Source: Penicillium oxalicum
Lineage: Eukaryota > Ascomycota > Eurotiomycetes > Eurotiales > Aspergillaceae
Length of the DNA stretch: 64,000 nt
Direction of reading: 5' to 3'
NCBI RefSeq assembly: GCF_001723175.1
Contig: NC_064652.1
Location: 558,001-622,000 of the forward strand
Position 1 is the first letter of the stretch; every line of letters starts with the position of its first letter. The translations under genes were made by a program, and so were the position numbers. Positions 52,232-63,953 of this stretch are shown here, piece by piece. Below the pieces are notes generated by a model. That model searched no databases and was not told where the DNA came from. It saw only the letters and a list, made by a program, of their open reading frames with translations.

Positions 52232-52558
52232 AGTTCACTTTTTCCACCCAATCCCCGTCCATAAAGTTCCTACCCATTCCACCTTTTCTACTTTTTTGGG
52301 ATCACGAGTCGTCGACGTTTCCAGACTCTTCGTCCTTTGGCTTGACTGTGACCAATTACCCTCTTCGATCACTTGTCCACCCACTCCGGCCTTATCGAGT
52401 CACTGCCACGCTGGTGATCGACTCCCCTCCATAGGATCTCTCGGATCTTGACCCGTCGGAGTTCCACTTCTATAAAGAGAGCTTGCCATCCCCCTCGGTG
52501 GCAAGAGTCTTTCCTATTTTCCTCGCCCGACCTGACGTCCCATATCCGTGACACCATA

Positions 52559-54648
52559 ATGCTTATGTACCCACGTAAGGGTCTCATCACTGATCCATAC
52601 AATCCTGAAGAGTGCTTGATACAAGACGACCAATATCTCGAAGCCTTTCAGAACGATCCTCAGTACCAAGCGCAGGACCTCCTGCAACAGTCGTGCCTGC
52701 AGCCATCTGTTCACTTACAACCGACCCAGCAATTTGGTCCTTCTCAGCTGAATCAGTTTGCATCTCCGCCCTCTTCAGCCCCCTCCTCCCCACTTTCTCC
52801 TCTCCCACCTTCTCAATTCCCTATCCTCCAACGACCGCGGCCGACAGCCAATCTTTGGGGGCCCCTTCGATGACCCCGGTGTCTTCTTACAACCCGTCCT
52901 TTGACACCCAAGGCGCCGCCTCGCCCTCATCACAGCAGTATCTCTCGCAATATCCGCCATATTTCGCCCCCATGTTGGCGCAACAGCAACCCATGGCCAG
53001 CGGTCAAAGCTGGGACAGTAATCTCCAGCTTCTCAGCCCAGCCCGCGTTCCTTACTCTCACAAAACATCCCCACTGCCTTCCTCAAATCGATCCGCACCT
53101 TCCGCACCAATCCAATCTGCCAGCAATGGTCATCGCCGATCGGACAGTTCCTCGAAGCCGCTTCCCACTCCTGCTCAGACGCCGGTGCAAAACTCCTTCA
53201 TGGCGGCTCCTTATCAAAACTACGATCCATCCACCTGGGACACCAACACGACGGAGTCCGAGTCTGCGATGAGGAAGGCGATCATGGAGCAGCAGCAAAA
53301 GCAGCAGCAGCAGCAGCAAACATCACCCACACAGCAACAGTCGCAGCAGGGTGAATATTCATTAGCTCCTTCGGTGTCGACTGTCAGCCACAACTCTCCT
53401 GTGACCCCTCAGACCAACTTGGATGAGTTGGAAGATCCCAAAACGATGACCAATGGTGAGACTCTTGTGTCTGCAACAGATTTTGAGGATGACCCTTACT
53501 TACATCTCAACCTTTCAGACTATGCGAACAACAACGTCGGCATGGTTGGTATCCCAAAGCTGAACCGAACCATGTCGGACATCTACCAAGATGAGCTTTT
53601 CAACCCGACTCTCATCACGAACCCCCAGCAAACGGTGAAGCCTGTCAACTCCCACATGTTGAACCCACGCAGTATGATGGCCGACCGATTGCAGGCCGCG
53701 AATCAGGGCCACTTGTCTGCTCGGTCTGGATCGCCGGCTCTGGGTATCAAGCGGGAGCGCTCGCCTTTCCGTCAAACCTCGCCATTCGCCGGAGATCTTC
53801 AGATGGCCACTAGCGTGCCCATGCCTCAAAATCTGATGAGTATGGCTCCAGCCGCTCACCAGACCGATCTGAAGACCATGTCTCCCAAGGATGCAGTTCT
53901 GGATCTGGATGAGGGGTCGGATCCCTCCATGCCTCCCCTCTTCCCTTCGCAGCCGGCCGATTTCAATCTGGGCGATGCTCTTGGTCTACGTCGCGAGAGT
54001 TCGGGCAACATGCGTTCTGCCATGTCTACATTGGATGCTTTCCCTGGCCAGTACACCAACGCACAGCAGCCTCAGTTCAACTTCCAACAGCACCGCCCGC
54101 AAGCCAGTCTCTTGCATCAAACTCCGGAGTTCCCAGCCTCGCTTCCGCGCCTGGAATCGACAGCGAGTGATTTGCATTCGGGCTCCATGACACCGCAGGC
54201 TAAGCTGCCTGTCAATGAGAGTATCACTCGACCCAATAATACCACTTCGGATAGCGGCACCTACACCTGCACCTACCATGGCTGCACTCTGCGGTTTGAG
54301 ACCCCCGCCAAGCTTCAGCGACACAAGCGCGAGGCCCATCGCCAAACGACTCCTGGTGGTCACCTGATCGCCCGAGACGCGTCGCTTCGCAATTCGCAAG
54401 CTGGCCCTCACAAGTGCGAACGGATCAATCCATCTACTGGCAAGCCGTGCAACTCTATTTTCTCCCGGCCCTACGATCTGACCCGCCACGAGGATACCAT
54501 CCACAACGCCCGCAAGCAGAAGGTGCGGTGTCATCTTTGCACCGAAGAGAAGACCTTCAGTCGCAATGATGCACTGACCCGACACATGCGAGTGGTGCAC
54601 CCCGAAGTGGATTGGCCCGGCAAGCAACGACGCCGTGGAAGGGATTGA
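52559..54648 (+). CDS. rpn4: Rpn4-like C2H2 zinc-finger transcription factor
   Basis: The protein begins MLMYPRKGLITDPYNPEE at 52559 in one frame and continues from about 52850 in another (SLGAPSMTPVSSYNPSFD) to the stop at 54648. Two introns could join them: 52693-52778 (667 residues) or 52756-52847 (665 residues). A one-base indel is the alternative. The N-terminal and middle parts are Gln/Ser/Pro-rich, with a glutamine tract at 53288-53349. C-terminal C2H2 fingers are at 54268-54339 (CX4CX12HX4H), about 54416-54510 (a long CX10C finger, CERINPSTGKPC) and about 54534-54600 (CHLC...HMRVVH). The finger set and the RPYDLTRHEDTIHN motif match the fungal Rpn4-type factors, which in yeast activate proteasome genes through the PACE element. 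The functional transfer is by family only. Zinc-finger identity is firm; Rpn4 orthology is moderately sure. Confidence 0.75.
53288..53349 (+). repeat. CAG/CAA repeat encoding a glutamine tract
   Basis: Imperfect CAG/CAA triplets in frame within the C2H2 factor gene encode mostly glutamine with Lys, Thr, Ser and Pro interruptions. Such tracts vary in length between strains and are common in activation domains. Confidence 0.8.
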
Positions 54649-57072
54649 AGCTTCCTCTCCGTCGAGCATCACCATGACGAATGAGAGTCATCACTTCGAA
54701 CCCTCCTCTGCCTCCGTTGGGTCAGATGGTGACTGTGTGACGTCATGTACCCACCCCGATTTGGTGATTGCCCCACCTCGATCCCGATCGCTGGGACATA
54801 TTTCCGTTTCGGGACGGGCGCCCACATACTTTTGCCTTGTGGCCTTGTGGCCTGACATGGGCTCCGGGGAACGGAATTGGTGCATGTGTCTCCCATGCAC
54901 ACCACCGCCGACGTCACCCCCACACTGGCCGTTTTGTCCGCTCTGCTTCTCCCCCTTTGACGTCGATCGTACGTCGTGGATTGCAATGCCACAGAGCCCT
55001 TGATCCCGAACATGACGCATCCTCCCTACCTGTCATGTCTCCCTCTCTGTTCATGCCCGTCAGCCCCTTCTGGGCTCCTCGGTTCCCCTCGCCCAAATGC
55101 TTCCTGACGTGTGCTGATGTGTGTTTGGCGTGGCTTGGTCCCTATGAGATCAATGACCCATCCTCGCATGTCTGGGCCTGTCTTTGCATTTGGCTAGACG
55201 AATATATTGACCATCAGCACTCTTGTATCAATGTCCTGTATGGGGGCTGTTTTGCATGTTTCAATCGTTTTCGGCCTTTCACGTCAGTTACGACCCTTCT
55301 GTACCACTACTGCTACACCTTGATGATTTTGATTATTTTTTTTTGCGTGACCCTTTCTTTTTTTTCCTTTTTCGGGATTGCTTCCTTTCGCGAGACTTGT
55401 CATTACCCCTAACCCTGGACTGCTACATGCTTTTGATGATCATTCCTGCATTATTTGGTGCTTCTGGGGCTTCGCGGTGGGGTTTTCCGTTTTTCTCTTT
55501 TTTTGGATTGGATGAAATGAACATGATCATGGTTGTTGTATCTGAACGTTTTATGTGGAAGATGTTTGACGCGCTCGGCTGGCTCGAAGTTGTCTTTTTT
55601 TTCATTCGCCTGTATACACTGGCTTCTCCATTGCGATTCAACAAAAAATGTACAATATGAGCACGACGACGATTATGATGTATCTATTGATAGACTTGTG
55701 CATTATACTGCTACCACTACACAAACGACTTTCAGCACCAGTCATTCTCGGGCTTGTAGTTATGATGATATCTTCATACTTGTCAGTCCACACACTCTGA
55801 GTCGAGACTACGCAGAGATTCCTTGGAGGGGGAACAGGATTGGGTCTGGTCCAGGTCAGGCCTGACGTGGATGCCTTGTTCTGACCTCAGGAAGACGATG
55901 TCGTGCCCATATCAGCTACCAAGACTGCTCATATGCAGCACACATTTTTCGCGAGTAGGGGTCATCCTATAGGTGTTGCAGATCTCGATTTGCTCTTTTT
56001 TTTTTGAAAAAAAGAAAAAAGAAGGGAAAGGGGAAAAGAAAAAGAACAGAACAGAAACGAAAAAAAAGAGGATTTCATCGTCCTGGTGCAAGCGGACATA
56101 CCCTCCCTGCTCCTAGTAGTCTCGTACTGTACCTCTCTCCCTGTATATCGTGTTTAAGGACCTACACCCCCTCGGAGCATCGGGCATGTACCTCCACCTG
56201 ACAGACAAGTCGAACGCTTCACCAATCCCATCCTCCCTGTGCAAGCCGCGCTGCAAGCCCACGTTCCAGCACTGTGGAGTGTTCGATCGTCGAATTTGTC
56301 GAATTGACCTGCACCTCATTGGATTGGTGCGAAAGACAGTCCATAGCGCTCATTGACGAGGATGGGCTGTCGTAGGCAGATGTGGTTCTTTTCCATTTTC
56401 CTTTCTATTTTTTACTTTTTCTCAATGATGGTGTCTCAGATGATGACGGATCGAAGGGCCAAAAAGGTACATCGATAAATACATGGGAGATAAGGCGACA
56501 ATTGGGTCCCCTGCGTAGGTGTCGGAGTACTGCCGCAAAGTTCAGGGGGGGCCAAAATTGCGATGCGACTCGGATATCCGGAATCTTAGGAGTACCATCT
56601 GACAGTCTGATAGTCTGGATACAGATGTACAGACATACTCACCGAAATTGTGGAGGTGATCCGGCATCCACATATCCACGAGTCCGTAATAAGCAAAGCC
56701 CGACACGAGCTCTTAGCACCGTTGATGCGTGTCTGTGCGTCTCTTGTCAAGTCCAACGGCGTGTATTCGACACACTCTATATGGTCACTTAGGTGCTCGA
56801 GGAGGTGAATCCTTTTATTCTTTTTTTCCAATAATAATCACCTTGCAAATATTCAAATGGTACCTCGTAGGTACTACCTTTTTATCTTTCTCCAGCATTG
56901 AATATTTTGAATTGTCCTTGGAAAAAAAAAAACTCACCGTCTCTTGACCACGCCGCCTCCGCCCCCATCCCCTTCGACTCCTCAAAAAGGCAACCCCATT
57001 CTGACCATCATATAAAACAATAGACAACATGTGGTGTACTCCACGCAATAATTCAATTAGCACCCCAAGCAA

Positions 57073-57084
57073 CCCCCCCCCCCC
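57073..57084. repeat. C12 homopolymer
   Basis: Twelve C in a row in non-coding sequence. The exact count is prone to sequencing error. Confidence 0.8.
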
Positions 57085-58798
57085 AAAACCAAAACCAAAC
57101 GGCCATGGAACTCGAGCTCCACACCTTTCCATTCCCGTTTTCATTTTCAGACCCTCGCCCCACACCTTTCTCACGCGTGAGACGACAACGGAACAGCCCA
57201 CCCCGTCTTTTTCGATCCATACCTTACCTCCACAAGAATCCACAGACTCCACACTTGCTCCTATAAGTAGTCCTCCTGTTAGGCACTTGCGCTCGCGTAC
57301 TTTACACAAACGCAGCTTTTGAGCTAGAGAGTATTCCCCACCGACAGGTCATGGCTTTTTATGGCCTAGGATATAAGTAATACGATTTACTGTGTAATTT
57401 TGCTAATTCATCGTCATGTTCTCCTATACATACGTATGCCCTGGTGTCAACTGGAAGAATGAGTGAAAATAGGAAAATAATGAAATTCGTTAGAACTCGT
57501 AATATTGCGCAGGACTACCTAACGTACTACACGTAGTGCTTGTATGCAGTAATCTATTATGTGTAGTTGCCTTTTTCAAAGCAATCATTCAAGAGGGCTG
57601 TCATTATCAAATACTCATTCGCTGGTGGATATTGGACGTGGCTTACACGGGCCCCCCCTCACTATGGTGTACATCAAACCATTGATTCTCTCAACACCAA
57701 TCATGTTTGTGTGTATTGTACACATTCTCTTGTACACACAGAGTACAAGTGCAAAATACACCATACCACAGGATTGAATAAATTCTATCTTGGAATCTTT
57801 TGAAATTTTTTCTTTAGTTTTGTCTCTGCTCACAGAGACGACTAGTACATAGATTCCGGATTTACAGAATAAAATACTACACGGCAGTGCAGTACAATCA
57901 ACAATATACATCGGGAAATTCTTATGCTAGAGTACAACAGTTGAAATGTATACGTACACGCTACAGTAGGAAGGCCGAAGATGATGAGTTTCCGATGATC
58001 ATCAACCCCAGATCAAAGCTTAAGTCCCCCAGGAAAACAGACTCAAATCTACGCATAGATGAGGAGAATTCACGATTCCATCAGGAAGGTGGTCGGGCAC
58101 GTATCTACACACATGACTCGTCACTAGTACGGTATAGGAGTTTGCTGATTATTACTGAAAAGAACATTCTCCAAATTCCTTCTTCGTCCGCAGACCAGAA
58201 AACCAAGGGGGCATGTACATTTGTACTATTCCTGTGGTGCTCTCTTTCTTTGGGGTAGAGAGAGAGGAGGGAGGGGGGGAAAGCTCATGCAGCCATGCCC
58301 ATATGCGCTCGTATCTGCTTGCGGGCCGAACATATCGAGATGAAATGATCGACAGGGTAGCTACCTGAGCCCAAAGCATGCATGCTGATTCGGTTCCCTC
58401 GATCGATTGCTTCTGCGGGTCAAGCAGAGTGGGGAGGGATTCTCGTTGCAGCTGAATCTGTCACTTGTTCCACATGAGTGTTGGAGACTGGTTGTTGAAT
58501 CGGATATTAGGGGTGGAGCAGGGGTGGAAAAGGTACTCTTGCTGCTGTGGTTATGCCTTAAGCATTACAGGATAATTGAGTACTTCACTTTCCGTGCTCG
58601 TTAGTGGATCGAGTCCCGGTCCTGGGTCTAATAGAGCGTACAGCATGGACGCATGGACTTGATGGAGGGTGATACACAACTACACATATATAGTACTTGT
58701 GTCGGTATGTACTGCACCTTCTGTGTAAGGGATCACACCCTCATGGCATCTAACCATCGACAGTGCAACGGAGCTCAAGCATGAATCTAGGTGCCCAT

Positions 58799-58822
58799 GA
58801 GAGAGAGAGAGAGAGAGAGAGA
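58799..58822. repeat. (GA)12 microsatellite
   Basis: Perfect dinucleotide repeat in non-coding sequence, likely polymorphic in length. Confidence 0.9.
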
Positions 58823-59165
58823 AGATTTGGTTCTAGTTTCCTCTCTGGTTCCTCGAATCAGATCCATTTTGGTATCAATCGTGCCCGACTCCATAAAGGA
58901 AGACATTGGGCATCCAGATGAAGGGTGAAAGAGGTTTCAAAGCCTAGCGGTCCTCGGTAGTTCTCAAAGTCATACCGATGCACACTCGACTTCTACACAC
59001 GCGTTCTCAGAACCTCATCCGCAGCGTGGCTTATCTCAACCGACCACCAGTGGTTGGGCAGGCTTGCGTGTCTGTGGGGGGGGAGGTAGGTGGGAAGGGG
59101 CCCGTTGAAACAATCAGAGTGTCCCACCGAGTACTGTAGCTGCCGGAGGAGGGAAAGCCGATCGC

Positions 59166-59193
59166 TGTGTGTGTGTGTGTGTGTGTGTGTGTG
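59166..59193. repeat. (TG)14 microsatellite
   Basis: Perfect dinucleotide repeat in non-coding sequence. Alternating purine-pyrimidine sequence of this length can adopt left-handed DNA. Confidence 0.9.
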
Positions 59194-59300
59194 CAATCAC
59201 AATGCTTTGCTGGTCCCAGAGGGAATGAATCGTAAACAAGGGGGTGGATGAGTAGAGCAGATTGATTGGGAGTGAGGGCGGTGGAGGAGAACTTGCGGGT

Positions 59301-59350
59301 TTGTGGCTTGAGGTGGCTTGAAGGGGCTTGTCGTGGCTGGTCTTGGCGCG
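59301..59350. repeat. degenerate 10-base tandem repeat
   Basis: Five consecutive 10-base units with the core TGGCTTG: TTGTGGCTTG, AGGTGGCTTG, AAGGGGCTTG, TCGTGGCTGG and TCTTGGCGCG. Similarity fades toward the right end. Confidence 0.6.
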
Positions 59351-61506
59351 GGTGAAGGAGATGCCTAATTCTGGTGAAACATCGGCAGTCCTTTACTGGA
59401 TGTGGACAATGTCATGAAGTGTAATGCATGTGGAGTTGCTGCAAAAGTACCGTGCAGGACATTCTACGTGCATGAGCCAATGTGGACTGTAGATTCTGAA
59501 CAGTGTCAATCCTGGGGGAATGTCGATCTATTAAGCTCTTGCTTTCTGATTGGTACTTTACTCACTTGCACTTGGAGAGAAATACGGTATACATCTCAAA
59601 CATAATGGTATCGATGATTACTGTATACGAGAACGAGACAGTTTGAGGCTATGTAATTTCTCGTATGACTCAAATGTGAGCCCCGTCCGTGGGCATTTTT
59701 TGTCATTAATCATCAACCTGTCTCGGTGTCTCGGAAGGGTGTTGAATCGCGCGCAAGCAAGCCACATTTCATCGACCAATCAGCTTGGCTCCTCAGACTG
59801 TCTTGCAAAGCATTTACTAAGCCGTTCGGAAACCGCTCGGGCATGAAGGGGTTCCGGGTCACGAGATTATCTGTCTACCCGGAAATGCTTAACCTTGTTG
59901 GCCGTCTCGGTGCTAATTGGTCCATCCTGCACTCCCGACACAGCATCACAGGTGGACATTGAAGCTCCAAAGAATTTGTCAACCGCGTGGTCGAATATTC
60001 GAGCACCTTGAAAAGGACCTGAATATGGCTATGCGCCGTTTCCGAAGTTAACCGCGATGACTCACATCTTCTCCGTGGTGAACGGTCCAGGACTCGGCTC
60101 CAGGTTTCACAAGCCTATCAAAGGTACGAGAGATGATGTGCCTTTGTCGCACTCCGGAACTAGACCAGATGGCTTATCTGGTAGGTGCGTACAGTCCGTG
60201 GAGTATGGGTCACATGGTACAGTGGGCCATGCGGTAGACCTCCTCATTGCACATGCGAAATCTACCGTACTCCACAGTGTCCTGTAGATCATCGAGATTT
60301 CGAAATCCTTCAACGGGCTTGAGGCAGTGTGACCAGGGATGGTTCGGTATATCATCGCTCGAAGGGGTTAGATAGTATACGTGGCTGGTATTTGGCTTGA
60401 GGGGATGGGGCTCGGAATTTGCAGATATCGTGATTGCAATAATGTGGCTGCGCTAGCTACAGCAGAAACTACTGTAAATGTGTACCGCACGTATGTACTG
60501 TATGGTTGTCTGTGCAAAACAAAGAGGACCTTGGCGCCTGAATGATACAGTATCGAGGATGGTGATCTCGCATCTCTTGTGTGCTATTGTGGTATGGTGT
60601 GAGAAGATCTTCTCCAGTCATGCGTCTTGTTGTTCGCACAGACTGCTCACCTGGACACATATTCACGAGTCTCCAGAGTCCAGGGTAATACATTGGGCTC
60701 TTGTCCCGAATCGTCAATCGCGGGCGAAACGATTTCGACTTTGTATCAATAACGGGCTGGGGCCGCATAGAAAACTTAAAATGTTGAGATCGCAGGCATC
60801 GAAGATGGAGCCCACGTGGTCAGGAGTGGACAAGAGACGCATGGTCAGTGTCTTGTCTGCGGTGCCGCTGCACATGGTAGCTTCAAAGCAATCTGATGGC
60901 AGCGTTAGTGTCAATCTTGCCCACGCGTGCTGGTGGTGGAATACAATTACCCACGGGACGTCTGCGATCTGGACTGCCTAGGTGATTTTATATGTGTTGC
61001 TCAATCTAGTAGGGTAGAAGCTGAGACTAGCAAAGTGGTTGTGCTAGACGATGCTGCGGGCTGGCTCTCTTTTGGAGACGAATGTTGTAGATCCCATGGT
61101 GCTTACAGAGACACTAGAACCTTGACCGTCATTTGGCGACGATATTTGTCAAGTGAAGAGCCCAGGAAAGATTCCCTTTCTGTTAGCTCTTCGCGACGTG
61201 TGTTTTTGCAGCCCATACTACTTGTGGCTGTCATTTGCCCGAGTCCGGTATATTTGTTTTCGGGGTCGTGTGAATCATTTGACATCAGCTTCGCAGTCGA
61301 TTTGAGCACGGAACATGGGTGTACGGATCACATTCTTATCTTGGAAGCACCATCGAGGCATCCCCATCAATACAAAGAGTGGACGCAGTGCCTCTCAACG
61401 GGCCACGGAATCTGCTCTGTCTTGAATTGGGACACTTCATTGGAAATTGAAATTTGGATGTGACATGGCGGGCATTAATGGGGTACAGTTATCGCTATCG
61501 AGACAG

Positions 61507-62649
61507 TCAAGAGACATTCAACCGCCGTGGAAATCCTGCACGACAGCAGCACCTTTCACACAATCGCCTGAGCACGGGGACGGTGCCTGCCTTGAAAACA
61601 TGACTCCGTGACTCACGTGCGGTGAGCACATCACACTGGCCAAAGCTATTTTCAAGCCAATGATCCAGCGACGTTTTCTGACAGCCGCAGTTTTTCTTTT
61701 GAAATAGATGATGTGACCACTCGGAAACAACGACGATGTCACAGTCAGCCTGCGCTAGACACGTAGAAGCGATATCCAGTCGTAGCGTGTCCCAGTCGAC
61801 GCCAAAGTTGATAGGTATGATCGAAGTATCTTCTTCGGACGATTCATCGGTTGGGACCCAATTCTGACCCCAGATCTCAAAATTCAAAGATCGGGCAACG
61901 GTCGTCCAGAATACCCTGTGATTCGGGGTAGGCATCAACACTCCGTTCTCCACTGCTTCGAGGATATGCTCCATCCTGAGTGATCCAGGCTTGACGGCAA
62001 GTTTGGAGAAGCGGTACTTCTCATGCTGTTCGATTTCAATCACCCCGATTGAGGATGCGGGGGGCTGTTGGGGAAGCATTTTCCTCCACCCTGCCTCTGG
62101 GCGGAAGCATGGCTCAAAGTTGGGCCATCTCCCAGGTATCACATAGTTCCTTGACCGTAGCAGTAGTTGAGGGAGCACGGTTTCTTCCATGAGGTGGTTG
62201 ATGGTGCGCTTCGTTGGGCTGCCCTTTGCCGGTTTAGTGTACAGGGCCTGTTGAAGTTGAACTGAGTGGAGTATCGTCTGGCGCCATCTTTGACAGACCT
62301 GCTGCGCCTTGAGTATCGACCTAGTGTCGAGCTGAAGCAAAATCAGTTCCAGGAGCTCCGTCGTTCCCACCGTTGTGTCGCGGGCCAGTGGTGCCAGATG
62401 CGCCTCATATTGGACTTTGTCCGGGCACGACTGGCATGTCGAGGTTGCTTCTGGCTCCGGCTTGGCCCAGGGTGTCGTTGATTGTTCTTTGCCCGATGAT
62501 TTGAAGATTGTGCCCCCGATGCATGATGGGCGCCCTTCCATGTCTTTTCTTGGTGTCAGCTTTTGATTGGGCGTGATGGCTTTGGATCGTGGTCGGGCAC
62601 TCAACTGGTATCTGTGGTCATTTTGATCGATATCGGCGAAGACGGGCAA
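61507..62649 (-). CDS. F-box protein
   Basis: Frame of 380 residues on the minus strand. Residues about 94-137 form an F-box (GTTELLELILLQLDTRSILKA then QQVCQRWRQTILHS), the Skp1-binding module of SCF ubiquitin ligases and some non-SCF complexes. After it comes a region typical of fungal F-box proteins with a WxxM/LxPQQP-like segment and KPGSLRMEHILEAV, but no LRR, WD or Kelch repeats. The first 90 residues are polar and probably disordered. The ATG at 62649 is the first in frame; a shorter start is possible since the early part is not conserved. A canonical donor (GTGAGT, 61616) and acceptor (GCAG ending 61536) bracket exactly 81 nt in frame, so the end of the protein may be 353 residues after splicing. 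Substrate unknown. Confidence 0.75.
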   Translation of the reverse strand: MPVFADIDQNDHRYQLSARPRSKAITPNQKLTPRKDMEGRPSCIGGTIFKSSGKEQSTTPWAKPEPEATSTCQSCPDKVQYEAHLAPLARDTTVGTTELLELILLQLDTRSILKAQQVCQRWRQTILHSVQLQQALYTKPAKGSPTKRTINHLMEETVLPQLLLRSRNYVIPGRWPNFEPCFRPEAGWRKMLPQQPPASSIGVIEIEQHEKYRFSKLAVKPGSLRMEHILEAVENGVLMPTPNHRVFWTTVARSLNFEIWGQNWVPTDESSEEDTSIIPINFGVDWDTLRLDIASTCLAQADCDIVVVSEWSHHLFQKKNCGCQKTSLDHWLENSFGQCDVLTARESRSHVFKAGTVPVLRRLCERCCCRAGFPRRLNVS

Positions 62650-63953
62650 CGAGTTGAGGTGAATGCAGTCATTTCAATCAATTCAGTCTTGGGTCACTGA
62701 TTAATTCAGGCGTGTTTGCGGAACCCTGATCAGCATGGTCCAAGAGGTCCCCTTATACTGCTCGGCCACAAGGTACCTGGAGGACCATGTGCGCCATTCC
62801 ATTGCGGGTGGTGGTGACGATCGCCCACTGGGACTTTCATGGGTCAGTTCCTTTGGTCCATCCGAAGAGATGCTATCGTCCAGGGGGCTGGGTGCTTTGG
62901 GGTTATCAAGCATGGCCCCGGCGTTGCGTATCTGCGCGCGCTGGCGTGCGTGAACGGTGTCCACGCGTGAGGCTGAACTCACGTCGGCGGCTGGCAATAC
63001 GCTTGGGCATCTTTGATGTCACTCGAGCTTCAAGTAACTCTTGCATTCTCTTTGTGACGCAGTCTGCGGTACACTGCCCTCAGTCTTTGGAGTGTGCTCC
63101 CACATTCATGCTGATTGTAGTAGGGGTATGTCTAGTTGCAGAGCGGGAGTATTCGCTCCATCTGCCAGTGTCCAGCGCCAAGCCGGGTTGAACCCCTCAA
63201 ACTCAGGGTTGAACCCCTTGGGCGGAACACTGGGTCAACCAATTGGCCCTCCCATCGGTAACTGATGCTTTTCGACCGATATTCCTGATGTCGATGGCTC
63301 TCTGTGTGTGGTTTGTATCTTTATCCCGAGTTTGATAGCTTAGATTTTGGCATGTTTGTGTACTCTCGTCATCATGGTGGGTAATTGGAGAAGGGCAGGG
63401 CAGATGGTTCGGCAAGTGCTTCTCCATAAGTATAGACTGTGGTCCATGAGCCTACCCGAGTGTTGGATATATATCCACCCCCGTGCTGGAACAACTTCCC
63501 TTGCGAATGGAACACACCTCCACCAACTACCTACCCAAATACAGGACAAGACATCCATACTTCGACCAAATCCATACACCAAGCCAGCACAACTGAATAT
63601 CAGATACAATAGAAACTTTCATACAACCTTACGCCTAGCGGGGAAGGTACCCGGACGCTCCATCTACGACATGCTCGGCCATTACTTATGCCCCCGGCCG
63701 GAGGTGCATAAGACGGGGCCACGGTGCCATCAAGGCTACGAGCAGCATTTAAACGACCGCAATACATATGAAATTACCATTGAGAAATCGATGAAGTGAT
63801 AGCCTAAGGCCGCGTAGAATCGAATTAAGCGTTACGTTGGTAGTCAGACGAATATCGGACGATAGGCGGTCCCTGGGACCAGGTCAAGATAATTGAAGAG
63901 TACACGAAGAAGTTGTGACAGAACGATCGCAGACGCGACACCGCGAGACCGAC
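62650..63953. other. right-hand flank, no supported gene
   Basis: A 150-codon frame (63347-63799) is open but has no recognisable domain. Two copies of GGGTTGAACCCCT lie at 63185-63197 and 63206-63218. GC content and CG dinucleotides increase in the last 200 bases, as might occur next to a gene. Confidence 0.4.

Larger units (their letters stand above)
44068..52558. other. gene-poor stretch, 8.5 kb
   Basis: No coding sequence I can support. Open frames are under 125 codons and overlap on opposite strands. Roughly 44.7-46.3 kb looks richer in A+T than the flanks, which would fit decayed repetitive DNA, but I recognise no transposon gene. A long imperfect hairpin lies at 48670-48741 and a short TACAGCG repeat near 49472-49490. 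The last 750 bases are the leader of the C2H2 factor gene and are CT-rich. Confidence 0.5.
54649..61506. other. gene-poor stretch, 6.9 kb
   Basis: The first several hundred bases must hold the 3' UTR of the C2H2 factor gene. No further coding sequence is supported. Frames such as 54768-55412 and 60927-61463 are rich in Trp/Cys/Phe or rare codons and show no domain. The stretch holds long T and A runs (55330-56070), a C12 run (57073-57084), (GA)12, (TG)14 and a degenerate 10-base tandem repeat. Confidence 0.5.

Noticed and set aside
53986..54675. 229-codon minus-strand frame
   Set aside because: Antisense to the zinc-finger region of the Rpn4-like gene.
54768..55412. 214-codon frame after the zinc-finger gene
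   Set aside because: Rich in Trp, Cys, Phe and His, ends in a T-run-derived Phe/Ile tract; typical 3' UTR translation.
58590..58640. tRNA-like B-box (GGATCGAGTCC)
   Set aside because: Mismatch to the GGTTCGANTCC consensus and no matching A-box or acceptor stem could be folded at the right distance.
60927..61463. 178-codon plus-strand frame
   Set aside because: No domain or signal peptide; overlaps another unrelated frame and has no splice support.
63347..63799. 150-codon plus-strand frame near the window end
   Set aside because: No recognisable family; cannot be tied to an upstream exon. Kept only as a note in the flank entry.
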